Notes: generated by a model not told the origin, from the sequence alone. Positions 49,780 through 61,419 are shown, counted from the stretch's first letter. The stretch: DNA of 64,000 bases from Adiantum capillus-veneris (GCA_014529385.2 CM043963.1:66105895-66169894); one strand, 5' to 3'. Translations and numbers: made by a program.

Positions 49780-49782
<3 letters not shown>

Positions 49783-50805
49783 ATTTTACAGTCCTTCGTC
49801 CTCAATGCCGGTCTTGAACCACGGTGGGTGGGAAGCCAATAATCCGAGAGCTATGTGTCTAACCGTTAGGACGAGCTTGTTCACTTGGCTGCACCAAATT
49901 TAAAGATTTATCTTCCCTACCGGCCTTTGAAATTGCACTACCGCCTTGTCAGTGGCAACCACCATCAATGGAGCCTGATTGCAAGCCCCTTCGTGCCCAC
50001 TATCTAGCCGACACGCTTCTCTTGTATTGTCGTCGTCGTTGTGCAGTACCCCATGTCCTACTACCTCCTCTTTTATTTCATATTACTTGCGTATACCCCA
50101 TGCCAATAGAGCGAATAATGGACACTGAGAAGATCGCATAATGTTAGTGGCTCTCAGAGCACGTAGAGAGAAGTATGCAGGACATCGTCAACGTCTTGAT
50201 ATGTAATAATGTACTAGAGATATTTTCATGTCACTGTCAATGAGCGAATAACGCGCAACCGAAGAGAAAAAGAGGGCCATGGGCTTTTCATGGCATTTAG
50301 CCGTTTCTCTTTCTCCAGCGTGACGAAAATTGCTCACGTTGGAACTGCCGTCTCTTACATACATACTGGCAGGATTCCACTTTGATTGCCCGGAATCTGA
50401 TAGATTTCCTTTGCCTTGCTACCTTGCTACCTTGCAGGACTGCTGGAGGCGCAAAATTACAAGATTTTGCAGGTTTTGAACTCTCCCAAACCGTTTCAAA
50501 ACGTTCAATCGCATACCCTAACCATCATGCACGCAAGCGACTCGTCCTCAAAGTGTACTTTTACTTCAAAAAAAAATTGTGTTTTCCCCAGCTTCATGCG
50601 ACAGTGCACGAGGCTCCGTGCTCTGCCCTGGCCTGCTGGCTCCTGCGCATCGTTGCACTGCTGCGTGCCACCTTCCTCTCCATGCTCGTCGTCTCATCGC
50701 CCACCATGCTTTAGTTTTGATCCTCTTAAATAAAGGCATCTTTGTCTGATTCTGGCCTCCTACCATTTTTCCGATCGGTGAGACCTACCTCTTTCTCTAT
50801 AAAAC

Positions 50806-50855
50806 AAAACTCTCTGAAAGAGCGCGCACTGGCATGCGCTCTTTCAGAGAGTTTT
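50806..50855. repeat. perfect hairpin, 20-bp stem and 10-nt loop
   Basis: Left arm AAAACTCTCTGAAAGAGCGC (50806-50825), loop 50826-50835, and a right arm that is the exact reverse complement (50836-50855). Confidence 0.9.
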
Positions 50856-52734
50856 TTTACAGAGATAGTTCTACTGTACGAGCTGGAGCTAGGACCTTGT
50901 GTAAGAGTTGGGGCGTCGGCTTGAAAGAGGGGGCACACTACGCCGGCCTTGGGAGTTTGTGCAAGGCTGCTACTGGCCTGGAGCAGAACAGAGGAAAGAA
51001 AGAGAGCGTTGTAGTTTGGAGGGCACCATATGATCGGTAATGGGGTATCAATGCAGGGAGCTTCAGAAAGGGATTCTCTTTTTTCGGAGACTCTGTCTTG
51101 AAGGCTTTGTGTCTCTGACGCACAAGGGGGCTGCTCTAGTGCGGCGGGCCCTGGATTGGCGGAGTGAGTTGCAAAATTGGCAAAGTACCGTGTTTCCCCC
51201 TCTTCCCAATTGGGGACTAATTCGGTTTCCGCACTGGCAAAATGGGCTTCCCTCTGTTCGATCGAAGGTGTTATTGTGTGCGAGGTATGTGAGAGGCATT
51301 CTCCCTCTTGAAGAGAGCTGGGGGATGTGAGCGATTGTCTCTCTTCAAGCTGGGAGAAGCTAGCAGAGATAGGGGAAAGAGTAGAGCTGGGGAGAAGGGA
51401 GCCCTTTATGATGAGCTGCTTTCGGGAGGATCCCAACTGCTTGCGCTGAGAGGACCGTTTGTAGTTGATGGCGCCTTGCTGGTGAGATCTTCCACCTACG
51501 CGCATGCGCAGCTCCATCTTTAGTCTGCGATACCACACACTCGGCGTCATTGCCTGCATCTTCAGTCGTAATTAGCCCATAATTCATACTCTCTCTCTCT
51601 CTCTCTCTCCCTCCCTCCGGGGCTAGATCTTTAAGGTCTCTTGGGATAGTTTCCTATGATGTTAAAACTCTCTTCTTCTTCTTCTTCTTCTCCTAATCGC
51701 CTGCTTCTCTAATTCACACAGGTAATCATGCATTTTTGCGCATTGTGCAAGTTATACTCTAGAGGGTGGCCGCATGCTACAAAGAATTAGGGTTGCCAAG
51801 GTGACCAGTAGTAGGCGGGGTCTGCAGTCGGGAGGGATGGCTCACTCGCACATCAAATCTGTTTTCAATACAGACCCGCGTAGCATGCACTTGGAAGGAT
51901 GTGCACTCCCCAAAGAGAGAATTTTGTAAACTCCATAATTGACTACTAGAGGCTGAAGTTTGGGTGGTTGCTATTTGCTGGCCCTTAGAACTCACCTTGT
52001 TTCCTCTGAGGGCTTCTGTCAGAAGAGGTAGTACTTATAGAGAGAGAGAGACAGAGAGAGAGGGGGGGGGGGGGGGACGGCTACGAATGCATAAAATCTT
52101 GTGTGTGGACTTGGCAGCCATGGATCCCCTCATTACCTCGCATTCAGTTCACTAAAGGCTGCAGTCGCTAGCTGAACGGCTCATGCATGGAGGGGAGTAG
52201 CAGCTAGCTCATATCTATCAGCAAGACGGAGTGAAGAGCAACTGTCTCTATTCTATGCTCACTCTATCTCTCACTTGCTTTGTCATTAGTTCTTGGTTAC
52301 TCAGTTGAGGTAGCTAGGATCGTTATCAAACTTCATGCAGTGTCGGATCAGCTTCTCGTCCTACTAGCCACTAGCCTACCATGGCCGCTTTTGTTGAGCC
52401 AGCTCCAACATGCAGCCCTAATGAGCCCCTTCATGCCGGATCTGCTTTGCCCAAACCCTAGCACCATCTTGAGCATGCCACATGAGCCTCTTCAACATTC
52501 ATTGTCGTCTCCTTTCGGCAACCCGTCACAGATGTCAAGAGTCATGGGCTATTGATAATTCCGCTTCACTCAAGAAAGTTTCAACAATTTGAAGGACTTG
52601 GCTTTGCAAAGACACGAGCTTGCAATTAATATTTGCAACACTTTAAGGAAAGCTAGCTCATAGGCCACTAGTGCTCCTTGTAAGTCTATAACCATTTTTG
52701 TGGTCTAAAATGGGTACCCAAATGAGCTAGTAGG

Positions 52735-52738
<4 letters not shown>

Positions 52739-52805
<67 letters not shown>

Positions 52806-52884
52806 GCACACAACAAATACCCTCATGATAACCAAGCCATCTCTCGCTCAACAAATACCCTCATGATAACCAAGCCATCTCACG

Positions 52885-52934
<50 letters not shown>
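52739..52934. repeat. (CT)32 and (GA)24 flanking a 37-bp tandem duplication
   Basis: (CT)n at 52739-52802 and (GA)n at 52887-52934 are complementary. Between them the phrase ACAAATACCCTCATGATAAC occurs twice. The whole unit can form a long hairpin. Confidence 0.85.
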
Positions 52935-52936
<2 letters not shown>

Positions 52937-53751
52937 TAGAGATAGAGAGGGAGAACTTTCAAAACTCAAAGAGAGAGAGAGAGAGAGAGGATCTGAAACT
53001 GTCTGAAATAGTTCATGCCGGCACGAACTCTTTGAGATAGTTTTTTTATAAGGGTTTTGAAATGACGGTCGAACTTGAGGACCCTCTCGCCTCAGCTAGT
53101 GTTTCTCCAAATGGTTTCTAGACTTTCCTTGCCGAACCCCTTCAAAACAAAATTTGTTAATGAATCTAGGGACCCCGATATTTGCCTTTTCCAAAGTGGC
53201 ACAATGTTGTTAGTTGTAGCAAAAAACAACCCAGTCACCCCTTGGAGGTGGATACCTTGTGGGGTGCTAAGGTAGGTGCACACTGGTATTTCACTTTGTT
53301 CACATTCTGCAAAATAGAGCATTGCATATTAGGGTAGGTGGGACAACTCCAAAGGAAGTCAAGAGGCTCTAACATGAGGACAACAGACATGTCAAAGGGA
53401 GCCACAGGAGTGGAGCCAAGATGTTGCATATCCTGGGTGACACGACCTTGTAAGAGTCTTAAAAGAAGAGAGAAATATGTTGAAGCCCTCTGGGCATGGT
53501 ACATTATCCTCTGGCCGAGAAGGTAGAGATGCTAACAAGGGTGAATTTGTTGATCGAATTATTGTGGATGTTGTTGCACCCAACTCATTGTTCACTTTTG
53601 TAGTATATCAAAACCTTTATGTGGCATTCATAGAAAATGTGGTACTCTTTCATATCTTTAGGTTGGACCATTGAATACTACGTGCATTGTAGATGGAATG
53701 ATAAGCAGTCACCTACAGTAGGATAGTTTTTTTCTAAATTAGTCAAAGCCG

Positions 53752-53754
<3 letters not shown>

Positions 53755-53801
<47 letters not shown>
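53755..53801 (+). repeat. (GA)23 microsatellite
   Basis: An uninterrupted dinucleotide run. Confidence 0.95.
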
Positions 53802-53804
<3 letters not shown>

Positions 53805-54478
53805 TACAAGGGGAGAAGATGAAAAGTTTAAATGTTGTAAGAACAAGCCAAGGAGAACTTAAAAATGTAACCAACACTGTGCAACTTCACTAGTACATTC
53901 CATTTTGGCTATATAGGAAACCATTGCTTTACCTATGTGCACTTAGATTTGTGAGATTCTCTGCAAATTGTATATGCCTTTTGGCTGCTATTACATCTGT
54001 TCAAAAGGGGTTTGACTACAACTAAGTGACCAATAAAAAATTCTTTCTTGAAAATACAAAGTTCCTTTCAATGACATTTATAAAAGTCTTGAAAATTTGA
54101 TAATTTCTTTAATGTTTTCACACCATTCTTTTCAAGTATGTGGAGGAAATTTTTCTTTTCCTCTTTTTTTCTCAAGTGTCATTATTGTAATTTAGACATC
54201 CTTTTTGGGAGCTAGAAAAAATGGACTCACCGATGAAAAACATTTATCTACAGTTTCAATAAGATACAATCTAGAACCAGAGACTACAAACACACATTGC
54301 TCATATTGACTCCAACCTGCAAATAAGCTCTACCAACTCTACCTCTTCTATAGCTTCCCTAAATTAGGCATTTCTTGACAACACTTTCTTTTTGAAACAA
54401 CCCTCTCTCCTGTCAAGCACTTGCCATAATATTATGTATTGAGAAAACCCCCTCCACAACAAAGCATACACATGCATG

Positions 54479-54479
<1 letters not shown>

Positions 54480-54527
<48 letters not shown>
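54480..54527 (+). repeat. (CT)24 microsatellite
   Basis: An uninterrupted dinucleotide run about 250 bp from the end of the histone-fold pseudogene. Confidence 0.95.
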
Positions 54528-54531
<4 letters not shown>

Positions 54532-54777
54532 GACTACCTATGACCATCAGCCATGCTTCGAGGAAGGGAGCATAACCTTAGATAATCAAGGAGTTAATAT
54601 AAGGGTGGCTGATTGAACTTTCCATGAGGAATGCTAGAGGAGGAACAATGATAGATAGATAATATGTAATTTGATGCTAAATGTTTTCTTTTATGATTTA
54701 AGTTCTATATGTATCTTGTTGGGTTTTGCTCGCTTTTATGATTGCTCGGAAAGGTTTGCTCGGAGTTTGAAATTCCC

Positions 54778-55604
54778 CGAATGGCGCATCGGTTGGTATC
54801 TTCCAACACTGAAATGATGTGGGCCTCTGCAGCTTCTTGAATAGCCTCTAGCACTATTGCTTGCATTCTATACTAATTTCCATAGATTTGAAGCACCTCC
54901 CTCACTGTGCGAGCAAAGGGGGCACGTCTAATTAAAATATCTATAGTCTTCTAGTAGTGGCGGATTTCTGCGAGAATGCCCTTGCTATTTTTCGTTGCCG
55001 CCGCTGCTGCGGTTGTCTTGGGGACACTTTCACATTTGTTGGCTGGCGGCGTTTAGGCTTCTTGAAAAACTTTGACTTGTGCCTGTTTACATGCTTAGGG
55101 ACTAGATCTGCATCCTCTTCCCTTGGCTCCCGATCTTGTGTTGTGGGGAGAGCTCCCTAGCCTCAAGGCAGTGTCTTCCCCCCAACGGGCACCCGGTGTG
55201 TGCACGGTATATTAGCTCGCTGCCATGGTGGCTTAGTCTCTGATTCAATGTCTGTATGGACCACTCGGGTCCAGAATGGTCCTGCTTATGATTGGTGACG
55301 CGGCGGCTCCTCCCTATCGGACTATGTTGTTTGCTGGCCTCTTCTTCTCTCCAACGTTGGGTGCGTTGCTTCATTCTTTTTCTAGGTGTTTGTTCTTGTG
55401 GACGTGAAGATTATACAGTCCTCGATGACTCTGGTGCCCTACTACCATGCCCACTGCCAGAGGAGTTCTTGGAACATCCAGGTGTTGGTGGCCATTTTCT
55501 TGTGCCTTTAAGCCATGCCGGCATCTCACATCCTTGGAGGGTGTTTTTGTTGGCAGGTGGTTGGCAGGCGGATGCTCTTTCGCGGTTTGTTTGGTGCGCG
55601 CCAT
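54778..55604 (-). pseudogene. histone H3-like gene, decayed
   Basis: The minus frame opens with MARTKQTAK (55604), identical to the first eight residues of mature histone H3 after the start Met. It then diverges into a Pro/Lys/His-rich tail. Further on, in another phase, come KGILAEIRHY, KTIDILIRRAPFARTVREV, MQAIVLEAIQEAAEAHI and EDTNRCAI (about 54990 to 54780). These follow the H3 fold in order: alpha-N REIR.YQK, LLI..PF.R.VREI, A..ALQEA.EA and EDTN.CAI. Two TAG codons interrupt the fold, at 54951-54953 (between HY and KT, where H3 has Gln) and 54873-54875. The tail and fold are out of frame, and the end after CAI is lost. It is not a canonical H3: the APF...VREV core is closer in style to CENH3. 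It lies about 2.4 kb from the end of the intact H3-like fusion gene, on the same strand. Confidence 0.75.
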
Positions 55605-56310
55605 TTGGTATGATAAGAGCTCACATGTTCTTAAGAAATGAGTGGTTTATGAGAGCATGCAATATTTATAAGGGTCCATTTAAAAAAGACCCTGTTCACA
55701 CTAATTTTGAAAAAAAAACTATTATTTTTTAAATGAACATGTCGTTAAGAGTTGGACCCTGCATTTACGTGTACTGACTCATGCGGAGTCCACGTTGACC
55801 CTTGTTGCACTCTGCATCGCCGCCATGGAATATGCTTGGTGGGACCTTGTGACATTTTCCACTTGTTGCTATGCTCTTGACAACTCCATTTCCGCACTTC
55901 AATAGCAATCTTGGATTGTCGCGCATGCTCCATTGTGAGCTTACGAGCAAATGTTGCATTAGGAAATTTTGGAGGTCATTTGGAGGGCCATATGAAGAGA
56001 GAGAAAAATAGAGCGCGTCCAATGAGCATGAAGGCTACGTTACGTAGAAAAGTACCTGGAAAAACTCAAAAAATAGGAAAATAGCATAAAACTTTCACGA
56101 AACTAGGATTGTAGCATAGTAATTTCCTTACTTTTACCGAGCTTTTAGGTGCTTGCGTGTGGTCCCACTTCTGATATTCTCTCATGGTCATTAACGTACT
56201 GGAGGGTGACCATTAAGCCCGCACAAGATATTGGAATTTTGAAACACTTTCCCTCCATTAGAATGCTTTCAAAGTGAATTTCCCTCCACTAAAGCTTTTC
56301 TCTGAGAGTT

Positions 56311-57731
56311 ATGGCATCCACGTCTTCTCGCCCAAGAGCCTCAAGGTGTTTACTGTCTCTCACACCAACAAACAACAACGGCACTTTGCCTAGAAGGCCA
56401 AGTAGTAGCATATCCTCAATTACAATACCAGCTTCAATAAGTGCAGACAACCAATGGGTTGGACAAAGGATAAACAAAGGTTCATGGGTCCTCATGCAAC
56501 CAAGAAGACCCAAGAGGTTTAGTGGTATCAACGTTTACCGCTCAGCATGGAAAGCCAGGGTGTTGGATTTCAAAGTTGAGATCGGCAAAAGATCTGTAAA
56601 GGAAGTTCTTGTTCAGCATGTGTTTACCCATCCAGAGGTGATAGCAAACGGTGGAAATGTATCAAATATACATCAACCACGTTGCAATTGTAAGTACTCT
56701 TGACATGTGAACTTACTGATACTCTCATTATAACTTTTCTTATATATTTTGCAATGTTTCTCCCGCTTGTTATGAGTAATGTCTCTACTCTTCACAACTC
56801 AATTACATTAGATTTGTCATTTGTACTTATTGATACTCTTAGTTTAACTCTTCTTTTATATATTGCAGATGTTTATCCCTCTTCTTATGAGCAATGGGAG
56901 CCTGTGGAGTGCATAATAGGCCTCTTCCATGTTGTACATGCCCATATTGGTTCTCTACAGTATTCAGAGAGGAGCACCAAAAGATTGGCTGATGAGGGAA
57001 TCTTTTTTTATGACCACTTTTACCAACTCAGCTCAGGCAATAAGAATGGCATGTTGGTGAAACTACCTCTACCGACTGATTGGAACACTGTGGACTGGCC
57101 AGTTCCCGAGGAAACAATGGTGGAGGCAATGCGAAGTAAGCTCTACAAGGATATACAAAGGTCTCTGCGTAGCTCTGTTCCTACCAAACTGGTTCGAATT
57201 GCAAACTTTTGTCCTGTTGCACTCTTCATAGAGCTGTTTCATAGCTACAACATCAGAGTTACAAAAACTATGTTCATGTGCAAGTCATTTCAGCAGTCAT
57301 CCTGTGACAAACTTCTTGACAAAGGATGGTATGCAAAGGAAGAGATTGGTTTACGGTGCGAGGTCGCGCTTGATACTCTAGTTGTCAAGTACATGATTGC
57401 AAGCCAATCACTATTACTCTCATTTTGGTATATGCGATCACAAATGCTAAACGGTAAGTACATTCCTATGGACCAAGTTTCTGCAGGTTTGGAAGATAAT
57501 CCTACTGTGGATGTGGAAGTGATTGATAAAGAGAATGGCCTACTATTGGTGGTTACAATAAGGGAGCTATGCAGTCTTCAGCATTTGCGAAATGACATCA
57601 TTGAAGAGTCAATGGACAAGGAACTATCAGATTTTTCCTTTTTCTTAGCTGGCCGTAAGGTGATGCGGCGAAGAGAAAAAGATATTTTGTGCAAAGAGTT
57701 GGATGGTCGGGTTGAAGTAGTGTCAATGTAA
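56311..57731 (+). CDS. conserved two-exon gene of unknown function (intact family member)
   Basis: Exon 1 is 56311-56689. The donor GTAAGT is at 56690 and the acceptor TTGCAG ends at 56868. Exon 2 is 56869-57731. The phase-1 junction keeps the frame, giving 413 residues. Exon 1 has a low-complexity N-terminus and then KGSWVLMQPRRPKR, WKARVLDFKVEIGK and VLVQHVF. Exon 2 has YEQWEPVECIIGLFHVVHAHIG, LADEGIFFYDHFYQL, and later VPTKLVRIANFCPVALFIELF and TKTMFMCKSF. The pattern of a G-W-V-x-L start and an IFFYDHF block recalls BAH domains, but I am not sure of that. Two decayed relatives lie at 21634 and 31598. At locus B the relative is followed by the same second gene as here. I cannot assign a function. 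Confidence 0.75.
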
Positions 57732-57850
57732 CAGATATTCTTGTAAACCCAAGTGTATACAAATGACTTTCAAGACATGAAGTTTATTGATCTCATTTTT
57801 CAATTGTGCCCTGTGAAAAAGTGTGCTTGAAATACATTTGTTTACCACGT

Positions 57851-57853
<3 letters not shown>

Positions 57854-57935
<82 letters not shown>
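57854..57935 (+). repeat. (CT)41 microsatellite between convergent genes
   Basis: It lies in the 236-bp gap between the ends of the plus gene (57731) and the minus fusion gene (57968), where both 3' UTRs must be. Confidence 0.95.
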
Positions 57936-57939
<4 letters not shown>

Positions 57940-57967
57940 ATATATTAGAAAAACACAGATAGAAGAA

Positions 57968-60684
57968 TCATCTTAATTCATTAGAAAGTACAAACTCGTC
58001 CGTGAACAATGGACTGAGATACAATTTCTGTAAGTATGGAATCAGAATATCTTCAAGGTAAAAATCGAAGGAATGCCCCTCGAAAGAAGGTGGTGAGATG
58101 GTTGTTCCCGGCGGATTTAGTTCTCCCTTTTCGGGAGTATCGTCAATTAGTAGTGTATTAGTTGCATCAAAGGGTACACCGATTTGGCTAAACGGTTTGT
58201 ACAAAAGAGGTAATCCTGGTTTTTTAGGGTGGTAGTGGCCCTCAACAGTAACGCATTTTCTTTGATCATACAAAAAGGCAAAATCTGACGTGTGAGCTTG
58301 GCATACACTGCAAACTATTGCAACTAGTGGCGATAAGTTTTGCCTTTGCATTGAAGACCATATGCCAACTCTGAAGCGCGGAAGAAGAAACTCAATAAAC
58401 TCCTTGGTTCCTGGACGAACCACGACTCGACAAGTTCCCATCCGAAACGTTTGCAAATCATCAAAGGGTCCTCTGTCACCGAGAGGCACCGCATCAGCAG
58501 CAATCCATTGACGTCCAAGATAATCAACCTCTGTAAAAGTTGACAAGTACATATAAGTAGTTAGAAGCTGAACATATTTTGCCATACTTGAATAGACATT
58601 ACCGGAACAACCGTATCTACAGGTAGCAAGGGTCCATACTGGGTCTCTGTAGTGTTCATGTCATTGTTGCTCTCCTCCGCTTTATCTTCATAGTCATCAT
58701 TCAAAGCTTCATCAGGGGTCTCCCCCATGGCCCTTTCTGCCTGATTCAAGGTTGATCGGCTTGCCTCATACATCCTTTCCTGATCCATATCATTTTGCTC
58801 GTCCCGAGGCCTGCTTTCCTCATCCATATCCTTTTGCTCATCTATAGGCCTGCTTTCCTCATCTTCGGTTTCAGCCATAGGCTCTTTTGGCTGTTCCACA
58901 GGCTGACTTGCCTCTTTTATTGTCTCCTCCGGTTGAACCTTAGCTGCTTCCATATGCTCATTTGTCCTTTCCTCATCCTCGACTCTTTGATCTTCTGCTG
59001 ATATGACACCCTCGGCCCGATGTGATTCCACTGTATCGGATGTAGGGGTTTGTCGTGGTGGCACGTCATGTTTTGTAAGAACAATAGTGCGCTAGACATA
59101 GTAAGCAGGTGTTGTATTAAACTTACCCGGTATCTTTGCAAATAATCATATGTGTAGTTTTTTAAAGCACTCTGCAAAATTGAAAGACCACATGATGAGA
59201 ATTCTTTTATAGACTAAACCAAAACTAACTGAATGCATTGCAAAATGGGTACCTTAGTCATGAAAGGTTTTAATGCAAAGTAGCTTTGCAGGACATATTC
59301 TGCATGGAGAAGACATCTCCAGCCGCAAGAATTCCCATCGGTTTGATTTGGGACAGGTACTTCTTTGATTGTGGCCTTGTATAGTTCATACCTTCCACAT
59401 AGCTTGCCATAGGCAAGCAACAACCTCTTTATACAACTGCATTAGGCAATGTCAAGATGTTAGCATGAGGCTTCAAATTTACATGGATATCTATAATAAA
59501 CACTTTCTGACACAAAACACTTACAGCCTAATTTCAGGGTGGGTTCCTTTTATTGAATTGAACACCCACACTGCTGGTTGGTCAACATCAAGGCATATGA
59601 GACTCCAGTGATGGTTGTTCTCATATGGGAAGATGATCACAGTAACTTCCAGCATAGCACAGTGGCGGAACCAGCTCTCAAATGTCCCAGATGGACTATT
59701 CTTTTGTCTAATAATTACAGACATTTGTGGATCAAGGAGAAACACCTCTGTGTGAGTGTGCAGTGGGAGTTGACTTTTGATCAGGCTGCAGAGACTCTAC
59801 CTGAGTTAGCAAACCTATTATCTGAGTTTTCAAAGCTAGCAAGATAGTAACACTTACTTAAGACAAGCATAGATAATTGTGTCTGAAATCTGAGCATCTG
59901 GATTCTGCAATAAATCAATGTCCACCTTTTCCAAAGCTAGGCTTCTGGTTCCATCTACAAATGGTATCTCTGCAAGCAAACCATTCTTCATTGAAAGCAG
60001 AGTTTCTTGATTCATTGCCTCTATAGACAGGGTCACATTGCACTCTGTTTGTTTCTGGGACACCTCTGCTAATTTTGCTTTCTCCTGAAGCTCTGCTTCC
60101 CTCATTTCCTCTGTTTGGCGAGCAATAGTCTCTGCCTTTGCCCTTGTATTCACATCATGTGTGACATCTACAACTGTGAGCTGAGGCACTAGCTCCGGGG
60201 GGTATAACAAAATTTCTCTCATTTTCTTGTCCTTGCACACATTGGGGACCAGCAGTTTGTCATACCTCCACCTTATTCTTTTCAATGTCTCACTATCTTT
60301 GTCCATTATAGTAACCCTGTGGGCATGGGCTGCAACAATGGTCATGTCACTGAAGTACTCCAGTAGAAAGTCCTCAGCTGCTTCCTGTAGAGCCATCAAT
60401 GCCACCACCTTCCACCTTTTGGTGCCCCAGGTAGCTTCATCACATATGGACCTCACCATCCTCTGGAAGGGCAGTTTTGGTATGCATAAATCTACACATT
60501 TTTGTGCCTTTCTGATTTCTCTGAAAAGTCCCATGCAGGTTTGGAGCTTCTTCATCCTTGGCCCTTTCAGAATTTTATTTGGTTTTCCAAGTCTTTTCTT
60601 TGGGGTTGCTGATCTACCACTTGCTTTCGATGCTAATCCTGGACCCTTGCCTGCCTTCCTTGCAGTGGCTTTTGTTCTAGCCAT
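57968..60684 (-). CDS. fusion gene: histone H3-like fold + Ulp1-type protease + FCP1-like domain
   Basis: Proposed exons (minus): 60684-59858, 59785-59525, 59436-59253, 59171-59127, 59091-58603, 58530-57968; about 788 residues, counting the last exon without its 2 extra bases. Introns are GT-AG (several GTAAGTG donors) of 72, 88, 81, 35 and 72 bp; the 35-bp one is doubtful. The start at 60684 gives MARTKATARK, an H3-tail mimic with R2, T3, K4, R8 and K9 kept. Residues about 53-140 follow the H3 fold (FREIRKAQK, KLPFQRMVR, ALMALQEAAEDFL, HRVTIMDKD). A charged helix (about 181-213) follows. The Ulp1/SENP (C48) part has NNHHWSLICLD (His about 335), VFNSIKG (Asn where Asp is usual) and NQTDGNSCGW (Gln about 394, Cys about 400). 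An acidic Glu/Asp-rich linker leads to LIILDVNGLLL, VVVRPGTKEFIEFLLPRF, VGIWSS and NTLLIDDTPEKG, the FCP1/NIF-type HAD motifs. Two extra bases in GAGAG (58481-58485) break the frame after motif I. A separate gene for the last part is possible. Confidence 0.78.
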
Positions 60685-60734
60685 CTTACTGTACACCAAA
60701 AGAAGAGTCTCAATCCCCTTCTCTCTTTCTATGA

Positions 60735-60955
<221 letters not shown>

Positions 60956-60971
60956 GGTTAGCATATATAAC

Positions 60972-61003
<32 letters not shown>

Positions 61004-61009
61004 CCACAT

Positions 61010-61070
61010 TACTAAAGGCGCGCACAGACCACTGTTTAACCTCAACAAACACGTCCGCGCGCCGTTAGTA
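61010..61070. repeat. 61-bp hairpin module 1
   Basis: TACTAAAGGCGCGC at the left and GCGCGCCGTTAGTA at the right form the stem, with 33 bp between them. It lies just after a (GA)n tract (60973-61000). Confidence 0.9.
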
Positions 61071-61090
61071 TAGGTTAAAATAACACACCG

Positions 61091-61127
<37 letters not shown>

Positions 61128-61138
61128 TCAATGGACTG

Positions 61139-61199
61139 TACTAACGGCGCGCATAGACACATGAACTACGGGTATGACTCTCTACGCGCGCCGTTGGTA
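61139..61199. repeat. 61-bp hairpin module 2
   Basis: TACTAACGGCGCGC and GCGCGCCGTTGGTA with 33 bp between. The start of its loop (ATAGACACATG) is similar to that of module 1 (ACAGACCACTG). A (CT)n tract (61094-61125) precedes it. Confidence 0.9.
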
Positions 61200-61342
61200 T
61201 AGAGAGAGAGGGAGAGAGAGAGAGAGGGAGACAGAGAGAGAGAGAGGGAGAGAGATTGTGTGTGTGTGTGTGTGGGTGTGTGTGTGTGTGTGTGTATTTT
61301 TAAGATGTGTGTCTGTGTGTAAGTGTGTGTGTTTGTGAGTGT

Positions 61343-61419
<77 letters not shown>

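Larger units (their letters stand above)
49800..54479. other. mostly non-coding; simple repeats and unrecognised frames
   Basis: No recognisable gene. A 277-codon minus-strand frame (50726-51559) is Ser/Glu-rich with no motif I know and overlaps a perfect hairpin, so I give it low weight. A minus-strand segment at 53092-53595 has protein-like but frame-shifted text (GVTGLFFATTNNIVPLWKR). Microsatellites punctuate the region. Confidence 0.4.

Noticed and set aside
50726-51559. 277-codon minus-strand frame as a real gene
   Set aside because: No recognisable domain, long overlapping frames on the other strand, and it crosses a perfect hairpin. Kept only as an unassigned open frame in the regional note.
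59092-59126. The 35-bp intron 4 of the fusion gene as a secure intron
   Set aside because: The GT...AG boundaries preserve phase, but 35 bp is shorter than plant introns normally allow. A different acceptor or a deletion within the intron is possible, so this junction is treated as unproven.
57968-60684. A canonical histone H3 gene
   Set aside because: The fold is divergent, has a longer loop 1 and is spliced in frame to protease sequence. Canonical H3 ends about 136 residues after the start Met.
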